From an uncultured Eubacteriales bacterium (GTDB lineage Bacteria; Bacillota; Clostridia; Oscillospirales; Acutalibacteraceae), in contig CAKSEH010000005.1 in assembly GCA_934446475.1 (NCBI GenBank), forward strand, positions 1-64,000: a DNA stretch of 64,000 bases. The letters run 5' to 3'. This document shows, in pieces, positions 7,063 through 15,553 of the stretch; within the stretch, counting starts at the first letter, position 1, and each line of letters starts with the position of its first letter. A program made the position numbers and the translations under genes. The notes beneath the pieces were generated by a model, which saw only the letters and a list, made by a program, of their open reading frames with translations, did not search any database and was not told the origin of the DNA.

Positions 7063-8541
7063 TTAAAGTATTATGCAAACAAGCCCGTTACAACCGTCGT
7101 TAATGACACGTTCAATGGTTTCCTGAACTCTCATTCTTGCATCAACAGGCATTCTTGCAAGCTTTGTGTGCAAACCTTCGTTAACAAGCTCGTGGAGCGA
7201 TTTTCCGAAAATATTGGAATCCCATATCTTTTCGGGCTGCTCCTCAAATTCACTGAGCAGATACATAACAAGATCCTCAGACTGCTTTTCGCTTCCGACT
7301 ATCGGGCTTACCTCTGTTGTTATATTGGCCTTCATAAGATGTATCGAAGGAGCAGAAGCCTTGAGTCTGACACCGTATCTTCCGCCCTGTTTTACTATCT
7401 CGGGCTCTTCAAGGGTAAGTTCGCTGATCTCAGGCATAACTATGCCGTATCCTGTAGCCTCAACCTCATCAAGCGCATCCTTTACACGCATATATTTTTT
7501 CTTTATATCCGCAAGTTCCTCTATAGAAGACATAAGCTCTCTGTCATCGGCAATATTAAGCCCGGTCGTTTCGGAAAGCACTTTATAAAACAACGGTTTT
7601 TTAATACCGATATCTATAACTGCGCTTCCGTGTCCCAAATCAATGGAACGAACGCTTATTCCCTCTACATTTTCGCTGTTTTCAAAAGCAGATTCAAAAC
7701 CGTTTATATCTCGTATATGCTTTATGTTTACAGCGGCTGACTTAATCGAATCCGTAAGGTCTTTTCTCAGCCAGTGTTCAACCGGCAGTGTGTTTATCCA
7801 CATAGGGAAATCTATGCATATTTCCTTGACCGGAAATTCAAACAAAAGTCTTGAAAGTATTCTCTTTATATCATTTTCGGAAAGCTCAAGACAGTTTACC
7901 GGTATTACGGGAACTCCGTATTTATCCGTAAGTCTTGCAGCCGTTGCGGCAGACTCATTTGAATCGGGATACATACAGTTAAGAAGAACTATAAACGGTT
8001 TATCGATTTTTTTAAGCTCATCAATTATCCGTTCTTCCGCCTCTTCATATTCCTCTCTCGGAATATCGCTGATACTGCCGTCCGTGGTTATAACAAGACC
8101 TATTGTGGAATGCTCGTTTATTACCTTTTGCGTTCCTATTTCAGCCGCCATATTAAACGGTATCGGTTCCTCATACCAGGGGGTACGCACCATTCTGGGT
8201 TGATCGTTTTCTATGTATCCGAGAGCGCTCGGAACTATATACCCTACGCAATCCACCAAGCGGACATTCATCGTTGCATTGTTATCTATGCAAATCTGAG
8301 CTCCTTTTTCGGGAACGAATTTCGGCTCTGTTGTCATTATCGTTCTTCCGGAGGAAGACTGCGGTAATTCATCATTAGCCCGCTCTTTAAGATATTCTTC
8401 CGGAATATTCGGCAGCACCATCTTTTCCATAAACTGTTTTATAAATGTTGATTTTCCGGTGCGAACGGGACCAACAACGCCGATATAAATATCTCCGCCG
8501 GTTCTTGCGGCTATATCCTGGTATATACTTGCATTTGCCAT
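7063..8541 (-). CDS. spoIVA: Stage IV sporulation protein A (spore coat basement ATPase)
   Basis: The 492-residue length and sequence match SpoIVA along the whole protein. A Walker A motif GPVRTGKST lies at 24-32 (Lys30), a switch-like LVDCVGY follows, and the characteristic C terminus ends in GCNGLVCIIL. SpoIVA is made in the mother cell, hydrolyses ATP, and polymerises on the forespore surface as the base layer of the coat. GGAGG lies 10 bases before the ATG. A sigma-E promoter is expected from the family, but I could not identify one with confidence in 8542-8640. Confidence 0.97.
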   Translation of the reverse strand: MANASIYQDIAARTGGDIYIGVVGPVRTGKSTFIKQFMEKMVLPNIPEEYLKERANDELPQSSSGRTIMTTEPKFVPEKGAQICIDNNATMNVRLVDCVGYIVPSALGYIENDQPRMVRTPWYEEPIPFNMAAEIGTQKVINEHSTIGLVITTDGSISDIPREEYEEAEERIIDELKKIDKPFIVLLNCMYPDSNESAATAARLTDKYGVPVIPVNCLELSENDIKRILSRLLFEFPVKEICIDFPMWINTLPVEHWLRKDLTDSIKSAAVNIKHIRDINGFESAFENSENVEGISVRSIDLGHGSAVIDIGIKKPLFYKVLSETTGLNIADDRELMSSIEELADIKKKYMRVKDALDEVEATGYGIVMPEISELTLEEPEIVKQGGRYGVRLKASAPSIHLMKANITTEVSPIVGSEKQSEDLVMYLLSEFEEQPEKIWDSNIFGKSLHELVNEGLHTKLARMPVDARMRVQETIERVINDGCNGLVCIIL

Positions 8542-8642
8542 AAAACTATTCCTCCGAAGCTTTAAATTTCCGACTTTTCGGCACCAACTGTTAAATAATT
8601 ATGTTCGATATTATTTTTGTATGACAAACTCGATGATTTTTC

Positions 8643-8671
8643 TTGACATTTTATATTGTCAATTTTATAAT
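8643..8671 (+). promoter_or_regulatory. Perfect consensus sigma-A promoter
   Basis: TTGACA (8643-8648), exactly 17 bases, then TATAAT (8666-8671) lies 25 bases before the first deacetylase ATG. A perfect match at both hexamers suggests strong, possibly constitutive expression. Any gene model starting with TTG at 8643 would begin inside the -35 element and is wrong. Confidence 0.9.
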
Positions 8672-8696
8672 GAAGGCAAATCTAAGGAGGGGTTTT

Positions 8697-9557
8697 ATGG
8701 ATATTTATATGCGTCTGCCGAAAGGAAGAGCTAAGGTCTTTACATTAAGCTTTGATGACGGCGTGTATCAGGACAGCAGGCTTATCGAACTTATGAAAAA
8801 ATACGGCATAAAAGGAACATTTAATCTCAACGCAGCGGGTCTTTTAAAGGATTCATATAAAGGCAAAAAAGATTATAGCGGGCGTATGAACAAGGAAGAG
8901 GCCGTAAAGCTTTTTAAAGACAGCGGACAGGAGATTGCGCTTCACGGTTATTATCACGACCAACTTCACGGTATACCTACCTGCGTTGAACTTTCCGAAG
9001 CTCTGAAAGAAAGAGAATTGCTCGAAGAACTTTTCGGCACTGTTGTGCGTGGTATGGCATATCCTTACGGAGGCTACACCAAAGCAACAATAAAGGCACT
9101 TAAAGCGGCAGGGATAGTCTATTCAAGAATTGTTGACGAAACCCAACATTTTAATATACCGATAAACGGCGGAGATGAATGGTATGAACTTGCTCCAACC
9201 TGTCATTTTTCTTCGGATAATATTCTTAAATATGCCCGGGATTTTATAGAAGCAAAACCTTTCGTTTTTCCGGAGCTGTTTTATGTATGGGGCCACAGTT
9301 ATGAATTTGACCGGAACAACGGCTATGATAAAATGGAAAGCCTGCTTAAAGCGGTATCGGGTTATGACGATATTTGGTATGCGACTAACATTGAAGTATA
9401 TGACTATTTTAAAGCCTACAGCCGCTTACAATTTACATCAAAGGGAAATGCAGTCCATAACCCCAATGCATCAAGCATTTGGCTTTCAAGATGTGAACAG
9501 ACTTATGAAATAAAACCCGGTGAAACCGTTGTTTTTGAAAGGAGCTGTGAAATATGA
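8697..9557 (+). CDS. Polysaccharide deacetylase (NodB-type) paralogue 1
   Basis: From ATG 8697, preceded by AAGGAGG, the protein has 286 residues and no signal peptide. NodB-fold (CE4) motifs are FTLSFDDGVYQDSR (metal-binding Asp pair), LHGYYHDQLHG (His ligands), and MAYPYGGY. The family removes acetyl groups from N-acetylated sugars; the lack of an export signal implies a cytoplasmic substrate such as an oligosaccharide or sugar-nucleotide derivative. The next gene is a paralogue overlapping by 4 bases. Both share the same C-terminal layout (FYVWGHS, NIWYATNIEIYDY, then a small beta-sandwich-like tail), so they arose by tandem duplication. Confidence 0.85.
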   Translation: MDIYMRLPKGRAKVFTLSFDDGVYQDSRLIELMKKYGIKGTFNLNAAGLLKDSYKGKKDYSGRMNKEEAVKLFKDSGQEIALHGYYHDQLHGIPTCVELSEALKERELLEELFGTVVRGMAYPYGGYTKATIKALKAAGIVYSRIVDETQHFNIPINGGDEWYELAPTCHFSSDNILKYARDFIEAKPFVFPELFYVWGHSYEFDRNNGYDKMESLLKAVSGYDDIWYATNIEVYDYFKAYSRLQFTSKGNAVHNPNASSIWLSRCEQTYEIKPGETVVFERSCEI

Positions 9558-10402
9558 ATATTAAAAGTTATTTTATTCGTTTTCCAAACGGCTGCAAAAA
9601 TGCCGTCACTTTCAGTTATGATGACGGTTCGGTCCACGATATAAGGCTTGCTCGAATTTTTAAAAAATACAACATAAAAGCAACCTTCAATCTTAACAGC
9701 GGGCTTATGGCAAGGGATGAAACACAAGGAAACATAAACGGCAGACTGACTCTGAGACAGGCAAAGGAACTTTTTAACGACCCGATTTTCGAGGTTGCCT
9801 GTCACGGTTATAATCATATAAGACTTGATTCCTTTCCGCCGTCATACGCTGTTAATGAGATAGTTAAAGATAAGGAAATGCTGGAAGATTTATTTGAAAG
9901 ACCTATAAGAGGGCTTGCGTATCCGTACGGTTCAAACAACACCAAAGGACTTGACGAAGCATTGTCTGCCGCAGGAATTGCCTACGGAAGAACTGTTAAT
10001 TCAACCGGAAAATTTGATATTCCGTTATCCGATGAAAATTGGCTCCATCTTGATCCTACCTGCCATCATAACGACAAAAATCTTCTTACCTTTGCAGATG
10101 CTTTGATTGAAAACACTGACGAAAGATACCCCCTGCTCTTTTATGTTTGGGGACACAGCAACGATTTTGAATTAGGCGGAAACTGGGAGATTATTGAAAA
10201 TCTCTGTAAAAAAATCGGAAACCGTAACAATATATGGTATGCGACAAATATTGAAATTTACGATTATTTTGACGCTTTCAATAATCTCATAACAAGCGCC
10301 GCACTGACAAGAATTTATAATCCTTCCGCTATTCCGGTTTGGGTGCAGATTGACGGTAAAACAATTAAAATCAATCCCGGCGAAACGGTAGAAACCATAT
10401 AA
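9554..10402 (+). CDS. Polysaccharide deacetylase (NodB-type) paralogue 2
   Basis: A 282-residue paralogue of the preceding gene, coupled to it by an ATGA overlap. Motifs are VTFSYDDGSVHD, ACHGYNHIRL, LAYPYGSN, and FYVWGHSNDFE. In this copy the first motif is SYDDG instead of SFDDG. The metal-binding Asp and His residues are present in both copies, so neither is obviously dead. The two could form a heterodimer or act on different substrates; this is inference. No signal peptide. Confidence 0.83.
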   Translation: MNIKSYFIRFPNGCKNAVTFSYDDGSVHDIRLARIFKKYNIKATFNLNSGLMARDETQGNINGRLTLRQAKELFNDPIFEVACHGYNHIRLDSFPPSYAVNEIVKDKEMLEDLFERPIRGLAYPYGSNNTKGLDEALSAAGIAYGRTVNSTGKFDIPLSDENWLHLDPTCHHNDKNLLTFADALIENTDERYPLLFYVWGHSNDFELGGNWEIIENLCKKIGNRNNIWYATNIEIYDYFDAFNNLITSAALTRIYNPSAIPVWVQIDGKTIKINPGETVETI

Positions 10403-10417
10403 AGACAAAAAACATTT

Positions 10418-10454
10418 ATCCGCTCCTCAGTGACCTATCTCTGAGTGGGCGGAT
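10418..10454 (+). terminator. Terminator of the deacetylase operon
   Basis: ATCCGC (10418-10423) pairs with GCGGAT (10449-10454), with an inner CTCAG/CTGAG stem, followed by TTTTGTTT. Confidence 0.7.
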
Positions 10455-10531
10455 TTTTGTTTAACTTCTATTATTTTGTTTCTTTATTATTACTAAAAGG
10501 TTTCCGTCGCAGTAAGGAAAATTTCATTTAA

Positions 10532-10559
10532 AAAAGGGCTTGCAAATGCAAGCCCTTTT
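10532..10559 (-). terminator. Terminator of tRNA-Ala
   Basis: A perfect 12-bp stem (10532-10543 with 10548-10559) with 4-base loop directly follows the 3' end of the minus-strand tRNA. The minus-strand arm ends in TTTT and continues into T-rich sequence. Confidence 0.8.
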
Positions 10560-10561
10560 CT

Positions 10562-10637
10562 TGGTGGAGACGAAGAGGATCGAACTCTCGACCTTACGGA
10601 TGCGAACCGTACGCTCTCCCAGCTGAGCTACGCCCCC
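10562..10637 (-). tRNA. tRNA-Ala, anticodon CGC
   Basis: Read on the minus strand, the 76-base gene starts GGGGGCGTAGCTCAGCTGGG and ends with an encoded CCA. The acceptor stem pairs with two G-T wobbles. The anticodon stem TACGG/CCGTA encloses loop TTCGCAT, giving anticodon CGC, which reads alanine codon GCG. The T arm GAGAG-TTCGATC-CTCTT is standard. I found no neighbouring tRNA or integrase, so it is not marking an integrated element here. Confidence 0.95.
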
Positions 10638-10648
10638 ATAACAAAGAT

Positions 10649-10677
10649 ATGATACCACTTCTTGCAAAAAATATCAA
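10649..10677 (-). promoter_or_regulatory. Promoter of tRNA-Ala
   Basis: On the minus strand TTGATA, a 17-base spacer and TATCAT place the transcription start a few bases before the tRNA. Confidence 0.6.
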
Positions 10678-10791
10678 GCATTATCGTAACATAATTTTGT
10701 AACATTTGAAAAAAGTGTTTATATTTTATTTAAAAATACCGCAAGCCGGCGCAAAAGAGCCGACATATACTTAAGTTAAAGCAAAGGAGAG

Positions 10792-11526
10792 ATGATTGAT
10801 TGTATGGCAAACATTTACACTTTCAGCAGGACTGAAAACAAATATATACTGAGTAATGAAATTTACGAAAAACTGATGAGCGATATAATCGGCAGACTTA
10901 CACCTGACAGCTATTTTAACAGCACTGTTTACAGTTTATATCTTGATACAGAAGATAAACAATTGATAAGAGGTTCTATCGACGGTGGGATATACAAAGA
11001 AAAACTGCGTATAAGAGCATATGACGATACCGCAATAAAGGGAGATGTTTTCCTTGAAATAAAAAAGAAATATGACGGTGTCGTATATAAAAGGCGAATT
11101 TCCGCTCCGATCGGTGATTTAAAAAAATACCTGTATCACGGTGTAAAACCGGAAGATTCGCAAATTATGAATGAAATAGATTATGTACTGAACTTTTACG
11201 GTAAGCTTACGCCATCGATGCTTATAACATACGACCGTCTTGCTTTTGTTTCAAGGGATGACAAGAATTTACGGATAACATTTGACAGAAATCTCCGTTA
11301 TAAAACCGATAATATGCTGTTATACGGAAAATGTGACGGTGAACAAATACTGAGTTCAAATGAAATTATAATGGAGATAAAGTCGGCAAACGCAGTACCG
11401 TTATGGTTGTGCTCCGCATTGGACAGACACGGTTTGTTCCCCGTTTCGTTTTCTAAATACGGCACTGCCTTTAAAATAAATAATACCGGGCTCAAAGGAG
11501 AAATAAAAAATGCAAGCAATTTTTGA
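10792..11526 (+). CDS. VTC-domain (polyphosphate polymerase-like) protein
   Basis: A 244-residue protein with the features of the VTC domain, a TTM-fold tunnel enzyme: TENKYIL near the start, a YSLYLDT strand, EKLRIRAYD, FLEIKKKY, KRRI, ITYDRLAF, ITFDRNLRY, and EIIMEIKSA, that is, alternating basic and acidic residues lining a tunnel. In yeast Vtc4 the domain makes polyphosphate from ATP; bacterial homologues are mostly uncharacterised. The start is either 10792 (AGGAG only 2 bases away) or ATG 10804. It overlaps the DUF4956 gene by 17 bases. This VTC-DUF4956-Cthe_2159 order is a recurring association in Clostridia, from memory, which points to a cell-surface function, perhaps with a phosphate-containing polymer. 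Confidence 0.85.
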   Translation: MIDCMANIYTFSRTENKYILSNEIYEKLMSDIIGRLTPDSYFNSTVYSLYLDTEDKQLIRGSIDGGIYKEKLRIRAYDDTAIKGDVFLEIKKKYDGVVYKRRISAPIGDLKKYLYHGVKPEDSQIMNEIDYVLNFYGKLTPSMLITYDRLAFVSRDDKNLRITFDRNLRYKTDNMLLYGKCDGEQILSSNEIIMEIKSANAVPLWLCSALDRHGLFPVSFSKYGTAFKINNTGLKGEIKNASNF

Positions 11527-12178
11527 ATCTATAACAAACGGAAATATCGAACTTAAAACCTATCTTATCTGCATAGGAACCGCTTTGCTTTGCGGTCTTA
11601 TAACATCTGCGATATCGCTTTACCGCTCGCAAACAGGCAAAGGATTTGCAATATCGCTTTTGCTTTTGCCGCCTGTTGTCGCAACTGTTATAATGATGGT
11701 GAACGGAAATCTCGGAACCGGAGTTGCCGTTATGGGTGCCTTCTCCCTTATAAGATTTCGCTCGGTGGCGGCTAAGGCAAAAGATATTGTTTTAATATTC
11801 ATAGCTATGACATCGGGGCTTGCCTGCGCTGCAGGGTATGTTGGTATCGCCGTCTTATTTACAGTTTTTGTAAGTATAATAACGGTTATCGCAACGTTGA
11901 TCCCGCTAAAAAGAGAAAACTTATACGAACTTAGAATAACAATTCCCGAAGGACTTAATTTAAACGGTGTATTTGACGAAGAATTCAACGAATACACTTC
12001 AAATAATAAGCTTATAAAAGTTAAAACTTCAAATATGGGCACTTTGTATAAACTTTTGTATACAGTAGAACTTAAGGATGTTTCAAGGCAAAAAGAACTT
12101 ATTGACGCTCTGAGATGCAAAAACGGAAATCTTGAAATATCACTGTGCAAAGCATCGGAAGGTTGTGATGAATTATGA
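11510..12178 (+). CDS. DUF4956 membrane protein
   Basis: A 222-residue protein. Four predicted membrane helices lie in the first 130 residues (about 17-36, 45-65, 70-88, 100-128), with the family hallmark GAFSLIRFRSVA in a cytoplasmic loop and a TSGLACAAGY turn. The soluble C-terminal domain (about 140-222) has an ACT-like beta-alpha pattern. Function is unknown. It lies between the VTC-domain gene (17-base overlap) and the surface lipoprotein (4-base overlap), so translation of the three is coupled. A plausible role is to pass or couple the VTC product across the membrane; this is inference. Confidence 0.85.
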   Translation: MQAIFESITNGNIELKTYLICIGTALLCGLITSAISLYRSQTGKGFAISLLLLPPVVATVIMMVNGNLGTGVAVMGAFSLIRFRSVAAKAKDIVLIFIAMTSGLACAAGYVGIAVLFTVFVSIITVIATLIPLKRENLYELRITIPEGLNLNGVFDEEFNEYTSNNKLIKVKTSNMGTLYKLLYTVELKDVSRQKELIDALRCKNGNLEISLCKASEGCDEL

Positions 12179-14091
12179 AAATCAAAAAAATTGTTTCAAT
12201 AATCTGCGTTATTTCAATTCTGTTAACGTTTTCTGCCTGCGGCTCAAAGAAAAGCGAAAGTCAGACAGATATTACGGCAAAATCTGCGGATACTTCAAAA
12301 ATGGATTTCACTTTTACCGACCGTGACCTTGACTCAAGCTATGATGAATCCAAATCAACCAAAATAACATTTTCATCCGAGAGCGTTACAATAAACGGAA
12401 GCGGTGCGAGCAAAAGCGGAACAACGGTCACATTAAATAAATCCGGTATCTATATTTTTTCAGGTTCATCAAGTAACGGTATGATAAAAGTTGAGGCAGG
12501 TACTTCGGACAAAATACAGATCGTATTAAACGGTCTTGAGTTGACCAAAAAGGACAATGCCGCAATTTATGTCAAAAGTGCGGATAAGGTATTTTTAACA
12601 ATTGCCGAAAACAGCAAAAATACTATATCAGACGGTTCGGAATATACCTCAACGGATGAGAGTACAAACATTGACGCCGCTATTTTCAGCAAATCCGATT
12701 TAACGATAAACGGTTCGGGCAGTTTGTCGGTAAACGGCAATGCAAAACACGCCGTTGTTTCAAAAGACGACCTCGTTATAACGGGAGGAAAAATCTCTGT
12801 ATCTTCAAAAAATGTAGGACTTTGCGGCAAGGATTGTATAAAAATCGCAAAAGAAGCCGATATAACGGTAAACTCCGGTACCGACGGACTTCGCTCCGAT
12901 AACAGTGAAGATACCGCCAAAGGATACATTTATGTTGAGGGCGCAGCCTTGAATGTAACATCGGGAAATGATGCATTACAGGCACAGACCGTTCTTAAAA
13001 TATCCGACGGAAGCTTCTTGCTTAACTGCGGAGGAGGAAGTAAAAATGCCTCAACTAAGTCAAACGGCGAAAAAAATCCCGACTGGGAGTTTGGTAAAAA
13101 CAACGTCAGCGCCGACAATGACGAGTCAGCCAAGGGACTTAAGGCAGGTTCGGACATTATACTAAGCGCAGGCACATTTGGTATAGATTCCGCAGACGAC
13201 AGCATACATTCAAACAATTGCATAAATATATCGGGCGGCACATTTAATCTTTCGTCGGGTGACGACGGCATCCACGCAGATTCTGCACTGGAAATTTCAA
13301 ACGGAACCATTGATATTAAAAAGAGCTACGAAGGACTTGAAAGCAATGAAATTTCGATATCGGGCGGAAACATCAAAGTCAAGGCTTCGGATGACGGCTT
13401 AAATGCCGCAGGCGGAAACGACTCTTCCTCCGTTGGCGGCACACCCGGTGAAAACAGCTTTTCGGGCTCAAATTCAAAAATCAGTATTAAGGGTGGATAC
13501 CTCTATGTTGACGCTTCCGGCGACGGAATAGATTCAAACGGCTCTGTTTATGTAAGCGGAGGAACGGTTATAGTTTGCGGCCCCGCAAGCAACGGAGACA
13601 GCGCTCTCGACTATGACGGTGAAGCGACTGTTACGGGCGGCGTATTTATAGCTCTCGGAAGTTCCGGTATGGCACAAGGCTTTAAAACGGCAGAAAACCA
13701 GGGCGCTATACTTTATAACTTCTCAGCACAAAGCTCAGGTACTGTTTTTGCATTATGTGACGCCGACGGAAAAGCGATAGCAGCACTGAAGTGCGAAAAA
13801 GAATACTCTTCGGCTGTAATTACAGCACCTGAAATCGACAACTCATCAAGCTATACTATTGTTACGGGTGCCCGGGTATCCACTCTTGATGAAAACGGTT
13901 TTGCTCATAATGCCGCTTGTTCGGGCGGAACAACTGTTGCAACCGTTAAGATGAGCAGCTATGTATACACGTCATCAGGCGCAGGAATGAATAATGCTCA
14001 AAACCCAAATAACGGCGGCGATAACCGCCCCGATAATAACGGTACGCAAAGACCTTCTGCTCCTCCGGACGGCGGAAATAATAAGCGTTAA
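12175..14091 (+). CDS. Cthe_2159-like carbohydrate-binding beta-helix lipoprotein
   Basis: A 638-residue protein. The N terminus is a lipoprotein signal with lipobox LTFSAC (Cys22), then a short linker. Residues about 45-560 are a long run of short repeats such as ISGGTFNLSSGDDGIHAD, ISGGNIKVKASDDGLNA and VSGGTVIVCG, the pattern of the calcium-binding parallel beta-helix first described in Clostridium thermocellum Cthe_2159, which binds acidic sugars and cellulose. The tail (about 600-638) is low-complexity, Asn-, Gly- and Pro-rich. It is anchored outside the membrane and coupled to the upstream DUF4956 gene. No CotH gene, a frequent companion, is present here. Confidence 0.85.
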   Translation: MKIKKIVSIICVISILLTFSACGSKKSESQTDITAKSADTSKMDFTFTDRDLDSSYDESKSTKITFSSESVTINGSGASKSGTTVTLNKSGIYIFSGSSSNGMIKVEAGTSDKIQIVLNGLELTKKDNAAIYVKSADKVFLTIAENSKNTISDGSEYTSTDESTNIDAAIFSKSDLTINGSGSLSVNGNAKHAVVSKDDLVITGGKISVSSKNVGLCGKDCIKIAKEADITVNSGTDGLRSDNSEDTAKGYIYVEGAALNVTSGNDALQAQTVLKISDGSFLLNCGGGSKNASTKSNGEKNPDWEFGKNNVSADNDESAKGLKAGSDIILSAGTFGIDSADDSIHSNNCINISGGTFNLSSGDDGIHADSALEISNGTIDIKKSYEGLESNEISISGGNIKVKASDDGLNAAGGNDSSSVGGTPGENSFSGSNSKISIKGGYLYVDASGDGIDSNGSVYVSGGTVIVCGPASNGDSALDYDGEATVTGGVFIALGSSGMAQGFKTAENQGAILYNFSAQSSGTVFALCDADGKAIAALKCEKEYSSAVITAPEIDNSSSYTIVTGARVSTLDENGFAHNAACSGGTTVATVKMSSYVYTSSGAGMNNAQNPNNGGDNRPDNNGTQRPSAPPDGGNNKR

Positions 14092-14120
14092 AAAGTAAGA
14101 TAGAAAAGTTAAAAAAGTAT

Positions 14121-14160
14121 GACAACGGCTGTGAAAATCAAAATATTCACCGCCGTTGTC
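14121..14160. terminator. Terminator between the lipoprotein gene and mazF
   Basis: GACAACGGC (14121-14129) pairs with GCCGTTGTC (14152-14160) with an inner GTGAA/TTCAC stem. On the minus strand it is followed by ACTTTTTTAAC, so it ends mazF; it may also serve the lipoprotein operon. Confidence 0.7.
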
Positions 14161-14168
14161 AAAACATA

Positions 14169-14534
14169 TTATAAAAAATTATTGCGATTTGCAGATAGAC
14201 CGAAACTTACGCTCAGCGCCTTGTCCACCATATCCATATGGCCCGTATCAAGCGTTCCCATTTTCTCTTTGAGCCTTTTTTTATCTATAGTGCGGACCTG
14301 TTCAAGCAACACTATTGAATCTTTTGAAAGACCGCAACCGTCTGCTCTCAACTTTATATGAGTAGGCAAATTACTTTTCTCCTGTTGGCTTGTTATTGCT
14401 GCGGCAATAACAGTCGGACTGTAACGGTTGCCTACATCGTTTTGAACTATAAGTACAGGCCTTACCCCGCCTTGTTCGGAACCTACAACAGGGCTTAGGT
14501 CTGCATAATAGATTTCTCCCCGTTTAATATTCAT
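14169..14534 (-). CDS. mazF: MazF/PemK-family mRNA interferase without adjacent antitoxin
   Basis: A 121-residue protein matching Bacillus EndoA/NdoA-type MazF: IKRGEIYYADLSPVVGSEQGG at the start, RPVLIVQND, AAITSQ, PTHI, SIVLLEQVRTIDKKRL. MazF toxins cut single-stranded mRNA at short motifs and are normally held by a MazE antitoxin encoded directly upstream. The 187 bases upstream contain no plausible antitoxin frame, only an A/T-rich stretch and the uppP terminator. In Firmicutes mazF often follows alr, which is also absent. The antitoxin may be elsewhere. GGAGTG lies before the start. Confidence 0.9.
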   Translation of the reverse strand: MNIKRGEIYYADLSPVVGSEQGGVRPVLIVQNDVGNRYSPTVIAAAITSQQEKSNLPTHIKLRADGCGLSKDSIVLLEQVRTIDKKRLKEKMGTLDTGHMDMVDKALSVSFGLSANRNNFL

Positions 14535-14674
14535 TGTTATTTCACACTCCGAAAAATGTTTACAAACTTATTTTTACCCTTTTTTGCTTTTTATAAACAA
14601 AAGGCAAAATTTTATTTTCAATATATTTTATGTGGACAAAAAAATAGTGTGAAACACAAGTGTATAAAAAGAGA

Positions 14675-14703
14675 GCTGTAAAAAAGCAAAAGTTTTTTAC
14701 AGC
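14675..14703 (-). terminator. Terminator of the glg-uppP operon
   Basis: A perfect 11-bp stem GCTGTAAAAAA (14675-14685) with TTTTTTACAGC (14693-14703) lies just past the uppP stop on the minus strand. Confidence 0.7.
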
Positions 14704-14721
14704 CCATTTAAATTTTACCTA

Positions 14722-15534
14722 TTAAAACATTCTTACGATCGCTGTTATGATAATAAAAACTCCGAAAAGCAATCTATATATTGCAAAAACCTTAAAACTT
14801 CCCTTTTTAAGATAGGTCATAAGGAATTTTATTACTAGCATTCCGGATATAAAGCTTGAAATAATTCCTGCAAAAAAGCTTGCGTTTAATGTAAAATCCT
14901 TAATAGAAAGCAACACTGCGGCAGCCACTATGGGAGCCGAAAGCAAAAATGAATACTTAGCTGCGCTTTCACGGTCAACCTTAAGACCTCTTGCAACGGT
15001 CATAGTAATACCGGATCTTGAAACACCGGGTATTGCGGCTGCAAGGGCCTGCGATACGCCTATTAAAAATGCCTGCATAAAATTCATTTTCTTATAGCTG
15101 ACACTTGATTCACAGTTTTTATCAACAAGATAAAGAACTATACCCATAACTATAAGGGCAACCGAAATGATCACCATTTCCACATTAAGATTGCCGCCGA
15201 TAAGTTTATCCATTCCCTTTTCAAGAAGCATACCTATAACACCTGCGGGTATCGTTGCAATAACTATGTACCAAAATACTCTGCCCTGTGTTGATCTTTC
15301 CTTTTTGACTACAGCTCTTACTCCGCCGCTTATCAGCTCTATCCAATCTTTATAAAAATATATCAGAATAGCAAGCAATGTCCCCGAATGAAGAGCTAAA
15401 TCAAATGAATCGGAAATATTATCCCATTTAAAAAGCCACGGAAAAATATTAAGGTGTGCAGAACTTGAGACGGGCAGGAACTCAGTAAGTCCCTGCACAA
15501 GTCCCAAGAAAACGGAACGCAAAATTTCAACCAT
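14722..15534 (-). CDS. uppP: Undecaprenyl-diphosphatase UppP (BacA)
   Basis: A 270-residue integral membrane enzyme. The signatures are GLVQGLTEFLPVSSSAHL (residues 11-28) and PGVSRSG (near 170), both part of the active site. It converts undecaprenyl diphosphate to the monophosphate, recycling the lipid carrier for peptidoglycan and other wall polymers, and gives bacitracin tolerance when abundant. About eight hydrophobic segments are visible. It is the last gene of the glycogen operon, 19 bases after glgA, an unusual pairing that probably reflects operon accretion rather than a shared pathway. Confidence 0.95.
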   Translation of the reverse strand: MVEILRSVFLGLVQGLTEFLPVSSSAHLNIFPWLFKWDNISDSFDLALHSGTLLAILIYFYKDWIELISGGVRAVVKKERSTQGRVFWYIVIATIPAGVIGMLLEKGMDKLIGGNLNVEMVIISVALIVMGIVLYLVDKNCESSVSYKKMNFMQAFLIGVSQALAAAIPGVSRSGITMTVARGLKVDRESAAKYSFLLSAPIVAAAVLLSIKDFTLNASFFAGIISSFISGMLVIKFLMTYLKKGSFKVFAIYRLLFGVFIIITAIVRMF

Positions 15535-15553
15535 TATTTATCCCCCTTGCAAA

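Noticed and set aside
7166..8367. Several plus-strand frames of 85-190 codons opposite spoIVA
   Set aside because: They overlap spoIVA, which is unambiguous along its length, and show no recognisable domains.
8643..8696. Upstream TTG start for the first deacetylase gene
   Set aside because: The TTG is the -35 hexamer of a perfect promoter; the ATG at 8697 has AAGGAGG.
10562..10637. Integration site interpretation of the tRNA gene
   Set aside because: No integrase and no repeated 3' tRNA fragment is visible nearby.
11620..12150. 176-codon minus-strand frame opposite the DUF4956 gene
   Set aside because: A shadow of a well-supported gene with no motif of its own.
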